Source: Litoditis marina (Eukaryota > Nematoda > Chromadorea > Rhabditida > Rhabditidae). From it: a stretch of 64,000 bases of DNA. Below the pieces are notes generated by a model. That model made no database searches and had not been told where the DNA came from. It saw nothing but the letters and a program-made list of their open reading frames with translations. The translations under genes and the position numbers were made by a program. The DNA is taken from NCBI GenBank assembly GCA_964036275.1, contig OZ038433.1, positions 10,903,009 to 10,967,008 on the forward strand. The letters run 5' to 3'. This document shows, one piece after another, positions 12,022 through 24,900 of the stretch (positions are counted from its first letter, which is position 1; each line of letters opens with the position of its first letter).

Positions 12022-15000
12022 ATGAGTTGGGCAGCCGAAACATCCAAGCCAGACGAGCGAATACGGAACAAGTAAGATTTATCAACTTATTTTAACAATG
12101 AATCGGATATGTACTTAACTTTCGGGTAAAAGTTAAATTTTGGCGAATTCTTTATTTAACCGCGTTTTTTGTTAACCGCGCCAGTTCACCGTTAACCAAA
12201 AAAATGATTAACACTTTTGTTAACCACTTGGTAACCGCGAATTTTGCCCAAAAGACGTTAGAAAAAAGGGTTAACAGAAAAATGGTTAACGGTTAACTGG
12301 CAGGGTTAACGAAATTCGCGGTTCCTTGTGGAATTTGCCTTAAATTTTAGCGCTGTTGTACAGTTAGACGGCGCAACGATTCATGCCGGGTGGTAACAGT
12401 ACACGACAGTCGTTATATTTTCCACTTCCCCACCAAAAGTGGCTGCACAACATCGGCCCTGTTAAATCTGGTTGATCAGAAATAAGAAAACCTTCTCAAA
12501 GTTTGGTATGAGGGTTCGTTACGTGGTTTGAGAAGCGTTAAGTTCATGAATTCAATTTCAGAAACAATTTGATATTGATCAGCTATGACCGACGTTTTCC
12601 TCGATTAAAGGTGGTCAAGAAATGTGTAAGTTTAGAATGTCGTCACTTGTATACTTTTTGCAAGTTTAGCTCCCAAGTAGGGGTAATCTATTGAAGTTAT
12701 TATCAAGGCAGCACCCACGACACAATGTTGCATGCGATATAGATTTGACTTTGAATAAACCTCCTCCCCTGTGGCCGTATCCACCAATATGTTTTTCACT
12801 CCCGGGAGCGTTTTTGGGCTCCCGGGAGAGCAAATTTGGTTGAAATTTTGTATCACGGGAGCCAAAAACGGTCCCGGGAGAGGAAAAACGATTATCTGAT
12901 GTCTATACAGGCATCGTGTTTTGGTGTTATAAGTTGAGTTTCCTGATTTTTCGTCAAATTTAATGTTTTAAGCGTTCGAATCTCGCAACGATGGGAGTTC
13001 CCGGCAGCAAGGGAGAACATTTTGTGTGGCCTGAAGAAGCCGTCTATCTCATGGAGGTCCCGTTTACTTTTAAACATTGCGGTAGTTTAGGTATCGGAAT
13101 GACATGTAAAAAAATTGGCCTTTCGTTCTAGGGTAAACAACATAAATGAATTGACTCTACGAGTAATTTTGGTCTTATTTGATGCATATCATCCTACAAC
13201 ATGAGGTCGATGTAAATACATTGGAATCAATAGTTAGGCGAATTTGTTATTCACAGAAGTTTTCTGATAACGAAGTAAAAACTTGTTGATAAGAATAAAA
13301 ATATGAAATGAAATGTGGGGGAAGTGAAAGTTTGATGAGTCAGAAACTGACTGTTTCGTATATGAACATTTAGGTAATTCAAACTCCCAAACAAAGTCTA
13401 CGTTTCATAGGAACAACTTGTTTGTGAAAAGTAGGGGTCGCGAACTGTCAGCTAACGATTTTCATACAAAATCAGCTATAATCGTACGGAAATTAGTTGA
13501 ATATCGCCGTTTTGGGGGCTCGCGACACGAGAAAACACGGAGGGGTCTCGAGAATTTTGAAGGAATAGGAGGCCCTTGGCGGTGTATGGGAACAAGGAAT
13601 ACATTTTCAGACGTGTTGCGCGCTGGTCTCCGAGGGGTCCCGCCATCTGACCCAATACGAAGGATACCGTATACTGCAGGACAAGAATATACCCTGGCAC
13701 CGGTATATCGTATACGCCACACTCAAAAGGGCAGGATTTGTGGTGGTTCGACCGAGGTGAGTAGCATACATAGTTCGAACGGGAACTTTTGCTAATTTTC
13801 TAGGCTTTTCATTAATTGGGTCTTATTTTTTGATTTTACATATCAACCAGTAATTTTGAGATGATTTAACAGACTCATTCGCTCATACTTCAGAAGACAC
13901 CCTTAAAATGGCCCTGTCCCATACACATCTGTGCCGCTTTTCTGAAACGTTTGGTAATTTGCAGAGGTTTACTGTTTAAAACACTATAAGCGAAAGAAAT
14001 TATCACTTTTGCAGGTCTTTCGTGCTTGTTTTCAAGGTTCTACTCGTTATTGATAGTTTCACTGGCATTTAACCACTTCACTCGAATACTAGAGATTTCA
14101 CTGATTTCAGGCTGGAGGTTCCACAACCTTCCTCCTTGCCGATGGCTGGCTCATCTCAACCGAATGACCTTCGACCTCTTCTCGATAGTTTTCCCAGTTT
14201 CATCAATGTGAGTGGGAGATATGGATGATTCATGAGTCAGTCTGAGTACAAATATCAAATCAGGTATTATATAGTATACCATTTTTCATCAAAAATAGGT
14301 CTAATCTCTCGATTTTGGCGCGAAAGAAGTTCATTTCCGGTTTTTCGGACAAATTTATTGGACAGTGGAAATAATTCTCGTTCTCAGGGCTCCTCTCTCT
14401 CCCTGCCGAAGCTGCACCTAGTGAATCGGCTGGTGCCAATGCAATTGGAGTCTCAGCTGCAGTCACACCCATCTGTACTGGCAATTACACGGGTAGGTTC
14501 TCTCTCCCTCTTTCTCTCTCTATCTCTGTCTCTCTCCCCCCCCCCACCTCTCTATCCCTTTTTATTTTTTGCTTTCTCATCTTGTTCCCTATCTCTTTCC
14601 CTGGTTTTCTTAGTTTCGTATTCTATGAGTTGAGAAAGGGTCGCATTCATCACAGTTTACTGGTTCACCACAGTTATAGTCTGTTTCACCAATCGATGTA
14701 CTCCTACAGTAATCCGTCAATAATTCAAGGGGATGTTTTCTAATGAACAAGTCATTACTTTGGCTCCACTCTTGCAGAGTTAGTAGTAGTAAACATGCAA
14801 AAAACACTATCAAAATGTTGAGGAGTTCTGAATACGCTAGTATACCACAATTTTACCTGGAAGTGTCAGCAGAGTACTGTAGAGGGTTATAAGTGGGTGG
14901 AACAAACTATACTTGTGTATGGTCGGGCCCACACGTGTGGAGGGTCCTTCGTAGGGTTCACAAAATCTCTACATTTCTCAAAACTCGGAAAATCGCAATA

Positions 15001-17857
15001 TTTGAGGGTCAAAACGTGAAAACTCGAATTGATGCCTTGAAAATGTGGAAAACTCCAATCGATTAACTGTATCAATAGAATAGAGTAGAATAGAATAGTA
15101 TCAACTGTATCAAGTCTGTAAATTTTTTCCAGAAGGCTGAGCGTCTGAAGTCGTGTCGTCCCTACTATTATAATAAGGATGATAATAAGTGGATAATAAT
15201 GATAATAATTTATCAATCAGATATTTACAGAAAATTCTAACGGACCATGCTAATCGTCTACGAAGGATGTAGTTCTCAGAGTTGGTTCTTTCCAGAAGGC
15301 GGAGCGTCTGAAGTCGTGTCGTCCGCGCCACCGACCCCAGTTGGATCGACTGTCTAGCACATCGAAGAATTGGGCCGAGTTCAAGGTAGGACATATAATG
15401 ATGAATAGAATGAAAAGTGTATTCGGGATTGGACACGTGTCTTTCCACATTGGTGTATTGGTGTGGTACTCCAATTACATGCTATTGGAGATAGAGATAG
15501 ACGGTAATAGCCGGAAATTCCTAGGTAAATTTACTCCATTACGTGGATTCTAGGTGTTTATATATATTATACTCACCTTAATATTTCATCATCGCGTTAA
15601 CTAGTGTACATTCTAATATATCTTCTCTCCATTCAAGAAACGAAAGACGGAAATGGCACAGAAGGGAACTTGGGCGAGGGGACAGACGACGAATACGCAA
15701 GCTAGGTTTGTTTTGTCGTATGTGTCAATAATAATAAATGTAGTAATAATCATCGGAAATCGTGCTTCCCGGAAAACCCCTGAATTTTCGGGACAATTCA
15801 CTTTTCGGGGAGCGAACGGGGAAACATCGGGTAAAAAGTGAGGAGCAAACCCCGAACGTTTGGGGTTTTTCGGGGAAAAGGTGCGGAATTTGAGCGAACC
15901 CCGAAAATTCCCCGAAAAATATTCTCCTGTGATAATGATGTTGTATAACGCTATATGAACGTGGACAGAACGCGAATCCGCAGACTAGGTCTGTTCTAGA
16001 GTTCTCAATCAAGGTCAGAATTTCAAGGTTCGGAAGTTTACGAACTATCGAGTTTTGAGAATTTCGAGTCAAGTTTCTGAAGAGTTCCAGTTTCCGAAAA
16101 GTTTAGATTTTGAGTTTCGAGTTCGACTTTATTAACCCTAGGTCTGTTCATAGAATACAACAGCACTGTTCTCGTTTTTTTTTGTAATTAGATATCTAGA
16201 ATATCTGTTTTTTTTCTGTATTGCGGGTGTTTTTGTTGAAAAAAAGACAGATTTCCAGGGAAAGATGAGTGGGAATCTCAGTTATAATAGTTTTTTCATA
16301 ATAGTTTCCCTTGCAGAAGTCCTCCTTCCTCTCCACTGTCATTCGTGGATTTCGATGTCTATCTACCGCAGCGGTACACGCATTCTGTCGCCACTCAGCC
16401 CAGTTTCCGCGTCAAATGTTTCGAGTGAGCATCTTTTTTCTAAACTTATTTCAAGTTCTCAAAGTTGTTGGTTGATACATGCATATTGTTTTTAGTGTAT
16501 ATTCAATCGCATTTTACTCCTGCAATGGTTGCTCAGAAAGGCGGGCACCTTCTATGTAAACAATTTTCTTTAGGAAGGTTTATAATTTTGTAATGGTTTG
16601 TAATTAAGTATGTCGGTCCTCTGAAAATCAGTATGTCCAAGCCATTCACTAAGCTAAATGTAAACTTATCCTTGTTTGTTGACCGGTTATTATATTACCT
16701 ATTTTATATTAGTACGTAACCTGGAAGTAGCCTGAAACTAACATCTGGGTACCATCGAAACTAGGGTTGTTAACCTTCTGGTTGTTAATCCACTGTAAAG
16801 ATAAAACCGGCGTTCTACTACAGTAGCGACACCGTACTACCACCGTCTTACTGGTAGTGTTACTGCAGTATCGCTAGCCGTTAAACGGTAGTAGTACGGT
16901 GTCGCTACTGCAATAAAACGCCAGTAAAACTGTAGTTCCACTGCAGTAAAACAGCAGTACAATTATTTCGAATTATCGAATATAAAACACTTAAAAATTA
17001 TTTATTTTATAAAACAAAATTTAATTATCCTTTTATGGCCCTTCTAGTATCTAGTCCCCACGTACTAAATACTGAGCTCGCATAAGAGGTGAAAAGTACC
17101 TCAAACTTGGGTAATTAAACCAAAAACAGCCAGAAGCCTGCAGAGCAGTCTCCCAGACATCCGTATCTAGTATAGGTATCACATCTGGTATTAGATATCT
17201 AGTTCAGTTTTGAAGTTACTTGAGATATATAACCGATTTACTGGTAGTAATCGTCATTCAACGTTACCAGAAGTTTACTACTGAATCGCGGGACGTTTAC
17301 GACCATATCACCACAGTTTAACTATTACTACCGTTTTACCAGTGTCTTAACTGTCGGCTAGAAGTTCCTATGATCGAGTTCAAAATGTCGAGTTTTGGAA
17401 AATTTCGAGTTATTGAGTTTTATGAATTTTCGAGTTTTCGAGTTTTGCGAATTGTGAGAAAATCGAGTCGTCGAGTGTTCGAGTTTCAAAAATCGAGTGT
17501 TTGAGTTTCAAAAATCGAGTGTTCGAGCTTCGAAAATCGAGCTTTCGAGTTGCACAGACAGAAAAATTTCCAGTTTTTTAGTTTCATAACTAAAAATTGG
17601 AATTTTCACATTTTTAGCTTTAACTTTAAAAAACCTTCATTTCTGGAGAAACATAGGGTTGCAAAAAACCCGGTGAGATATAGAATTCACCCAATTTCAG
17701 TGCTCGCAACGGCCCGCTAGATCTGGTGCAGCTGGGATCGACTGGCGACAGTCTGTTGGTGGCAGCCGTGGTGGAACAGGGAAAGACGAGTTTCATTCGA
17801 ACGAGCGGAGAATCGATCGATATCAATCGATATTTGAAGGAGGAAGAAATGAAGTAG
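12022..17857 (+). CDS. TSEN54 homolog: TSEN54-like tRNA-splicing endonuclease structural subunit
   Basis: Exons: 12022-12071, 12562-12625, 12973-13056, 13611-13756, 14111-14207, 14388-14492, 15296-15385, 15638-15705, 16317-16424, 17701-17857. Phases match at every join, giving about 322 residues. Sen54 is a non-catalytic scaffold of the heterotetrameric endonuclease that removes tRNA introns in the nucleus. The N-terminal domain is recognised by LATMG...WPEEAVYLME and YEGYRILQDKNIPWHRY followed by VYATLKRAGFVVVRP (human: FSHLKRLGYVVRRF). The C-terminal fold is recognised by FVDFDVYLP and SLLVAAVVEQGKTSFI (human: IFDVYQAD, PLIFALVDHGDISF). A linker motif SKNWAEFKKRK parallels the human WREYKELLQRRQ. 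The protein is shorter than the human one (about 526) and lacks an obvious basic N-terminus. The chosen ATG sits 2 bases after TTTTTGTTAG, a possible trans-splice acceptor, but an upstream exon cannot be excluded. The donor at 13057 (GTCCCG) is weak. Confidence 0.83.
12150..12330. repeat. GTTAAC-rich foldback repeat related in style to the AACCGG family
   Basis: Inverted blocks of TTAACCGCG, GTTAACC and GGTTAAC form a near palindrome in the first TSEN54 intron. The layout parallels the AACCGG elements, but the sequence differs enough that it may be a separate family. Confidence 0.6.
12799..12882. repeat. CTCCCGGGAG foldback repeat
   Basis: CTCCCGGGAG occurs three times in about 84 bp. The arms CTCCCGGGAGCG plus TTTTTGG and CCAAAAACGGTCCCGGGAG are nearly complementary around an AAATTT-rich centre. 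It lies in the TSEN54 intron before exon 12973. Confidence 0.8.
13424..13565. repeat. 140-bp dispersed repeat, copy 1
   Basis: It starts GTGAAAAGTAGGGGTCGCGA and runs to GAATTTTGAAGGA. It is nearly identical to 43366-43505, with no coding sequence supported. It lies just before the TSEN54 exon at 13611. Confidence 0.85.
14675..14911. mobile_element. TATAGT-ended 237-bp MITE, copy 2
   Basis: This has the same ends and internal sequence (CCTACAGTAATCCGTCAAT, GTAGTAGTAAACATGCA) as copy 1, and the same 237-bp length. It lies in a TSEN54 intron. A 40-bp fragment of the family is seen near 58428-58465. Confidence 0.85.
15757..15935. repeat. Foldback repeat rich in CGGGG/CCCCG
   Basis: TTTTCGGGG and CCCCGAAAA blocks are arranged in inverted order over about 180 bp. 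The right end reads CCCCGAAAATTCCCCGAAAA. It lies in the TSEN54 intron after exon 15638. Confidence 0.6.
16806..16925. repeat. Foldback repeat with TACTACCGT blocks
   Basis: CAGTAGCGACACCGTACTAC on the left is mirrored by GTAGTACGGTGTCGCTACTG on the right, an almost perfect 20-bp inverted repeat about 60 bp apart. Related CAGTA blocks continue to about 17345. Confidence 0.85.
17370..17560. repeat. Degenerate TCGAGTTT satellite-like tract
   Basis: Many irregular repeats of TTCGAGTT and AAAATCGAGT occur in the last TSEN54 intron. Similar shorter tracts are seen near 16062-16130 and 55090-55210. Confidence 0.75.
17664..17692. repeat. Terminal fragment of an AACCGG element next to a splice acceptor
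   Basis: The sequence AAAACCCGG...ATATAGAATTCACCC matches the right end of the AACCGG family. It stops 8 bases before the acceptor of the last TSEN54 exon at 17701. A second decayed fragment lies around 16680-16765 in the same intron. Confidence 0.7.
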
Positions 17858-18996
17858 TGTGTGTTCTCTACTTTGCTGTACAGTGCCACTCATTTTGTGG
17901 CTCATTTAGGCTGCCTAGAGGTTTTCGTTCCTGCTGTTCTCACATTTGTTTTCATGTAAGAGACAGTAGTATATCATTTTAGAATCGTTCGACCGGTGTT
18001 TATCTTACCATGCACATTTGAGAATGTCTTCTGTACAATGCGACTAGATTAGGTGTCTAGTTGGAATCTCTATTTCGGTTGTAGCGTAGTTCTTCAATTT
18101 TTTTTGGTTTACCGGAAAGTTGCAGTAGAATTTTGAACGCTGTTCACTGGTGTTTATATCCCTGTTTTTAGTTGAGAAATTGGTCTCTAACCGGCTACAA
18201 CCACGATCTTTCGGTTTGATGTTTTTTACATTTTCTATAGAAACTCTCCCTCTTCATTCACTTTGTTTTCCATGTTCTCCAAATTTGTCCTTTGCCCATC
18301 CAGCTATTTTCATATTTCACAGTTCCTGTTGAGTTGCATGTTGTTTACAGTGAAAAATAAGCTCTTCCTTCATGCACTTTTTTGTAATTCGCAGTTTTGT
18401 AGTTTGTAATGTAATCAGATTTCGGGAACATTGACTTTTTTGAATTTTGTGTGGGGGGGGGGGGGCGATACTTCAATTTTCCCCAGATTTCGAAAAACAA
18501 ACAACTTTGACATCTAGATTGCCGATCTTTTTTCAAACGTTACTTTTTGTGATAAGTTTTTACTTTGTAGTGTAGTCATACAAACTAATAACTATGCTCT
18601 TTATTGCTGATTTCTAAGTAGTTTGTAAGATTTTGTAGTTTGTAGTGTAGTCAAACGAACAAACAACTATGCTCTTTATTGCTGATTTCTAAGTAGGTTG
18701 TAAGATTTTGTACTTTGTAGTGTAGTCAAAGGAACAAAAACTTTGCTCTTTATTGCCGATTTCTAAGTTGTTTGTAAGATTTTGTAGTTTGTAGTGTAGT
18801 CAAACGAACAAACAACTTTGCCCTATCTTTATTGCCGAGAACGAGACGGAAAAGAACACAGACCATAACCTCATATCACGACAGTTTTATCACGTTACTC
18901 CATTTCACAGGAAAAAGAATGGTTCGAGTGGAAATAGAGTAAGGGTCGTGATAAGAAGTGATAAGGGATGAATAGAGTGAGGAGTCTAATTGGTGT
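17858..18996. other. Spacer between convergent TSEN54 and phosphatase genes
   Basis: Holds both 3' UTRs by position and the 75-bp tandem repeat. I see no other gene. Confidence 0.5.
18564..18860. repeat. Tandem repeat, about four units of 75 bp
   Basis: TTTGTAGTGTAGTCA recurs at 18564, 18639, 18714 and 18788. Each copy is followed by GCTCTTTATTGC or a close variant. It lies downstream of TSEN54, between convergent genes. Confidence 0.9.
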
Positions 18997-21900
18997 CTAA
19001 TGGGAAGGCTGCAGCTCGGACTCCCGCTTCTGCTCCTCCCAGGCAGCCATTATCTTGTCGTAGTTCTTGTCGCGGGGAATGATGCCCTTCTGGAAAGGGG
19101 ATAATTTAGGTCGAAGCTGTCAGAATACTTGTCTCGAGCTTAGCCATTGTAACAATTTTTTAGCCACGATTAGCCATTGTAACAATTTTTCGTAATTCTC
19201 AATCTGTTAGAATCTGCTGCAATGTTTATGAGTATAGAAAAATTGATACATGCATAGTTTTAACAGCTAAGTATTGTGATAAACTTTTTCAGGCCTAGAC
19301 ATCAGTGAGTGTCCGCTGAAAAGCTCTGAACTTGGCTTTGTGAGTAAGATAAGAATTAGAAAAGTTCCTGGAACAATTGTTTTTATCGCCCAAGAAGAGA
19401 ATTCTGGGAAAAAGTAAGAAGAAAGATGGAGAAGGAAGAGAAAAATATGTACCTCAGCCATAATTTCGACCAAGACGACCGTCAACATGACGAATTGTGT
19501 GTCATGCTGGACCATGGAGGCACGGGCTTCGCGCAGGCGAGTCATCACCATTTCCTGCAAAGGGGGGGAGGTCAAATATGGGGATTCGACATTGTAACAA
19601 TTTACATTTACATTTTACATTACAGGTTACATTATAGTTGTAGTTTGAGCTCGATACACGCCCTAACTAACGAATTTCAATCCAACAACAAGGATTAAAC
19701 TACCGACACAGCTAGAAGATAGGAGCTAGAGGATGAAGCCGAATAAGAACTTAGCCTAACGTTTCTAAGATTGTTTCTGAGATCTAAGTTAGTTAATTTC
19801 AAGATGATTCCGTGAAAAACTAAAATTGTGGAATTGAATTGACAAAATGATGATTGTAAAGATTAAGCTTACAGTGTCAAACTTGTGGTCTTCTTTCAGC
19901 ATCGCCATTCCTTCGTAGAGACCTGAGAAAGGAGAATTATGGAATGATGAAACTACAAATGTATAGTCGTCGCCCACGGCAGAGCGGGAAGGTACTGTAT
20001 ATCTCATTTTCCGCTGTGTACGCACACTTGTCTTTGATTCCAAAGCTTGCCTGCTATGTGCTCTAATGGCGCAGTGGTTAACGCCCTGCTACGAAACTTT
20101 TGCTCGCCGGTTCGATTACAGCAAGAGGAGACAGAAATTTATAAATTTGGCACTCACTATAATATAATCTACACGGAATAGTGAAAAGTGGGGTCATAGT
20201 AGAAGTAAAAACCTAACACAGAAAAACTACATAATTTATGTGAGAAGTAACATACGAGTCAATAATAGTGATATTATACATTCGGTCGTTTATTGACTCT
20301 CACCAGCTTAGCTTACCAATGAATGTTCCGGTGCGCCCAACCCCAGCCGAGCAGTGAACACCCAGGGGACCAGAGGTTTCCTGCAATCGTAAAAAAATCG
20401 TAAAACATATGCTCAGTTCAGTTTACCGTTTCGTAATGTTATGTAATGTAATGTTTACAGTTTCGTAATGTTCAGTTTACACATGGAAAGTGTTGACAGC
20501 TGGTTTACATACTGTTGCAGACAACCATGGACTGGCAGTTTGACTCAATTTGAATTTTAGAAAGGAGGAGAGGGTATAATGACAAGAAATTGAGAGGAAA
20601 GAAATTGACCAATTGACAATTCCTATAGTTTCCTGGACAGTTTTCGGCTCAGATTTCGATTACGTGAACAGTCAAGCTGTAACTACAGTATCAGGTTAAA
20701 CTGGACTAGATTAAAATATAGTGCACACTATTCCTACTGAGACTCCTACAGTAACCTTACAAACTTCCCAAAGGCTGTTGTGAAGCTGAAAATGTAGTTC
20801 ATGGAAAATGCTCTCGTATATTACCTGAGAAAGAGAATGAGGTGAGAAAATTGCTCTACCTGAGAAAGAGAATGAGGTGAGAAAATTCAAACTTCTCCGA
20901 TGAAAAGTAAGTGAGCAAGAATGTTGAAATGTTCGAAATCCTACTGTAGGAGTCTCAGTAGGAATGGAAAACACTATACAAAACCAACCATGCCATCTAC
21001 GAGCTCCTTGAGTTCACTGATCTGATGAGGCTCGGGGGGACATCCGTGATCTACCCAGTTCATGTACTGGAGATGTTCTACTATGAACGGAGGCTGCCTG
21101 GAACTGTATAATGGTCAACTAAATTTAAAAGCGTCGTTAAAAAGTATAGCTCTCTTTTGTTTCTCTCAGTGCCTTTTGCAATTTAAAATTTCCAGGTTGT
21201 TCCTGATCATGCTAAAATTATTACATTTTGGACTGATCATTAACATGAATTTTGGACTGATCTGATCATTGGACATGGATTTTGGACTGATCATGCTAAA
21301 GATATTACATTTTGGAAAACCTGCTTCCCTAGCTTGGTCGTAACTTCTTTAAATGAGCAAATGAGTAGTTCAAACGCAAACACGCCGTTATTTGGGATTT
21401 TCGAACGAAAGATCAGGGGATAAAACTACGAAAACAGCAAAATTAAGTAATAAAACACCGTTAATCTTACCCTTCCACGTCGATTTGTAGTTTCCGTTGA
21501 ACGACACCAATGAGAGGAACTCGAACGGTGCTGAGGCAGGTGACAGTAACCGATCCGAAAGTGGCCTTTTCTTCCTCGTTTTCAGGGAAGTAGGGACCAC
21601 ACTTGTCGTTATACTCTAGAAATGTCAGGTTGTTGATATAGACAAATTCACAGTTTGATCTGAACGCTCTTGAAAGTTTAATTGTTTTTGATGATCAAAC
21701 TACAACATCGTAAAATGAAAATTGATATATAGATCTAGTGTAGAGACGTCAGAATTTCAGATAGGTTATCATGTACTTAGCGAACGGAACTCGAACGAAA
21801 GAGAGTTTCAGAATAAATCAGAATAAATAAACAACTAAAGCGACGTGGACACAAACTGAACTAACCTGTAGATGTTTTTGTCTTCTTTTCCTTGAAAAGA

Positions 21901-24900
21901 CAGAGCATGACAATTGCCTTACACTCCTGTTCCTTGAGCATGATCCACGTCTGTTCGATGGTAGAGGGCAGGGGACCCTGGAAAATGGGGAGTTGGAAAG
22001 ATAGTTCGTATAAATAAAAATTAGATAGAAAATTATCTTTGGGGTATGAAAAAACCGTGTTTGTAGTTTGCACGATCTGACAACTTCCGGATTTTCATAG
22101 AAAATCCAAGGAATCCGTGTAGATATGAATAGAAACGCCAAGTCACGCAGAAAAAAAAACAACTTGAGGATACTTGACCTTATAACAGAAACAGAAACTA
22201 ATAATCTTAACAATAACTAACTGAGTAACTAAATAACGATTTCAAATGAGGAATAGTTCTTCACAAACCTGGAAAGCAATGAACTTCTTTCCATCGCAAG
22301 CTGTGAAGTGGTTGGCATGGACGAATTCGCCTCCCTTGCACTTGACTCGAGTCGCTTCTATACAGGGAACGTCGTGGTATCTGAAGATGAAAAAAAAAGT
22401 TATTAAACAGTATAAGAGTGAATCCGATAGTTATGAATGACAAATTAGTATTACGGTACTACACAAGCGAGCAATCGTAGAGCTGATTCATACTGTCTAT
22501 GCTGTTCTGCGTCTCTCCGACCTGCACGCGTGTTCGCCGCTACAGTGGCGGACTGGCTAGCAGTATCCCAAAACCCATATTAAGAGAAAGACTATGGAAA
22601 CATGTTTCTGGTAACAGATCTATAAGTATGTAAGATATTAATAACAGAAGTTTGTGAGCTTAAAACTAACTGAAAACAGAAGAGCTAATGATGATATATA
22701 CCTGAGTGCCTCGCGATCTCCTTGATGTAGTTCTATTTTGGCCTCCTTCAGCTTCTCCTTCACTGCCTTGTGACTGTTCTTCATCGCTTGCAGAATGTTT
22801 TCCTGGAAATTTTATAAATTACATTAATAGGTTAACAGAACTGCAATCCATATCTAAACGTAACGATCAGAAAACGTATTCACTATTCTACTATTCGATA
22901 TCTCGCTTCCTTGCTACTACTTCGATGATACGGTTTTAAAAACAACGACCAAAAACTAAAAAGATGTTAGGTAAAGAAAGTTAGGGTAGAACCCAAGGTT
23001 ATCTGGTTGATCGATCAGTAGGTTACGAATAACTAATTATTTCATTATGTAATGAGGGTAATATAGGCTGGTAATGAGGTCTAACCTGTTCAGCCAGAGC
23101 TGCCACACCGCGTTTGGCACCCTTCTTCATCTGTAATTGAGAATAGTTGTGACTGTTTCTACGTATAAGATATGCAACGACCAACATATACTAGTAACTC
23201 TGCTTTGCTTTGTAAGCATATTTGCTTGAAACAAGCAGTTTCACTGTCGACTGTATCACTGCAATACAAACTTTGTAAACTGAAACTTGCAAGGGTTACT
23301 GTGTACAGCACCATCGTGTATTACTGCCAACTGCACAAACTATATTATTGAACCTTTAACACCACAAAAACGCTAATATAAACAAGTTTTTTGGTTTACA
23401 GTTTTGCGACAGTCCTAATACAAAATACCAATGTTATGTGTCTATTTCATTATGTGTAAGGTAACATCTAAGACTCACCGCTCGTTTACTTCTGTTGCGT
23501 ACAAAGAAGATGATGAAAATCACAATGACAATCAGCAGAAGAACTCCGAGTACCCCGCCAATCACGTAAGTCACGGGGACGCCACTGGAGGAGTCATTTC
23601 CACCAGCAGCGGCAGCAGCTGCAGCAGCCGCGAGAGCTGGGGTCATGGTGGTGGTTGGGGGGTTGACGACCGTGTTCTCTTGCGTCAGTTTGGCAAGACT
23701 GGCATTACTTGGAAACAGCCTAAATCAATTTAGATTTGTTATGAAGTGAGCGAGTAAAACTAAAAGTGAAGCTCATTGATACTGATTCACTGCGTCCCAC
23801 TCCTTCAATGCGGCTTGGTGGGAGCGTGGGAGCATAGAAAGTGCAGACGAAATTGATGATATTTCTTTTGTCCACCATTTTTACAAATAATTCGGAAGAT
23901 CAAATGAAAACATTGCGGTTGGACTACGGACGATGGATGAACTTACTGCGGAAAACGATCCTTCACCGTTACACGCAAAAAATTGAAATCATCACGAAAC
24001 TTGTCGCCGGTTGCACGAATGAAAGCTGTAAAAAAGGGTAAGTCTTATTTTTACCTTTTTAGTTCATATCCTGGGGTTCCAGTGCTACATTTCAGTTGTT
24101 TAGTCATAGCCTAATTTTTCGAATTAATATGTTTTAGCCTCCCGCAGCGGTCATCAAAATTTCTTCAAATAAAAAATTCAAATTTTCAAAAGTTCAAAAG
24201 TTCAAAAGTTCAAATTCAAGTTCAATCTTTTAAATGAAATGAAAGTTGAGTTGATAAAAATAACTTTGTTCAAAACGCCGATAGATTAAAACAGCAACAG
24301 CTCCGGTTTTATGCACATTTGTATGCACTTCTTTCTTCATGCTGAACGGACTAATTTAAGTTAGGGTTTCAGTTATCGAATTAGCAGTATGAAGAATATA
24401 TGGAGAAAACCTCCAACGAGCGAAAAATCACGAACCCGGGATAGAATAGACCTTTTGCAGATCATCCAGGAGACAGTCAATAATGGAATCAGCTGAATTT
24501 TGTTTCCTGAAAAAAATCTCGTTTTACAATTCTCGATACCTGGAAGGAAACCTGTTGACGTTTCAATATTACTAGAAGTATCGAAAGTAAATACAAATCA
24601 GAGTGAATAAACTCGGAAACGGGAATGAAAATAAATAAAATGTGGAGAGTCAGACACTCGGAATGACACTCGGAATGAGAACCACACAGCCGGACAAGTT
24701 GGTCATTTTAGAAAGATATAGTGCAAGCCAAATCTATAAAATATCCGCCTCACGTGAGACTCGAACCGAGCTTGAACCTCTGGGAGGCGCGGACGCGAGC
24801 CACTACACCAAGTGAGCTGATAGCAACTTTATAGACGAATAGTCTATATGTCTTCTTGTACTGCACAACATGAGATATATCGTATGCCCCCGCCTCTCTT

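Noticed and set aside
13418..13795. 125-residue open frame on the plus strand
   Set aside because: It spans a dispersed repeat (13424-13565) and overlaps, in another frame, the TSEN54 exon 13611-13756, whose protein matches the family.
24740..24830. Possible functional tRNA gene on the minus strand
   Set aside because: A and B boxes and a short stem are present, but no proper anticodon arm or full acceptor stem could be drawn, and it sits inside a repeated element.
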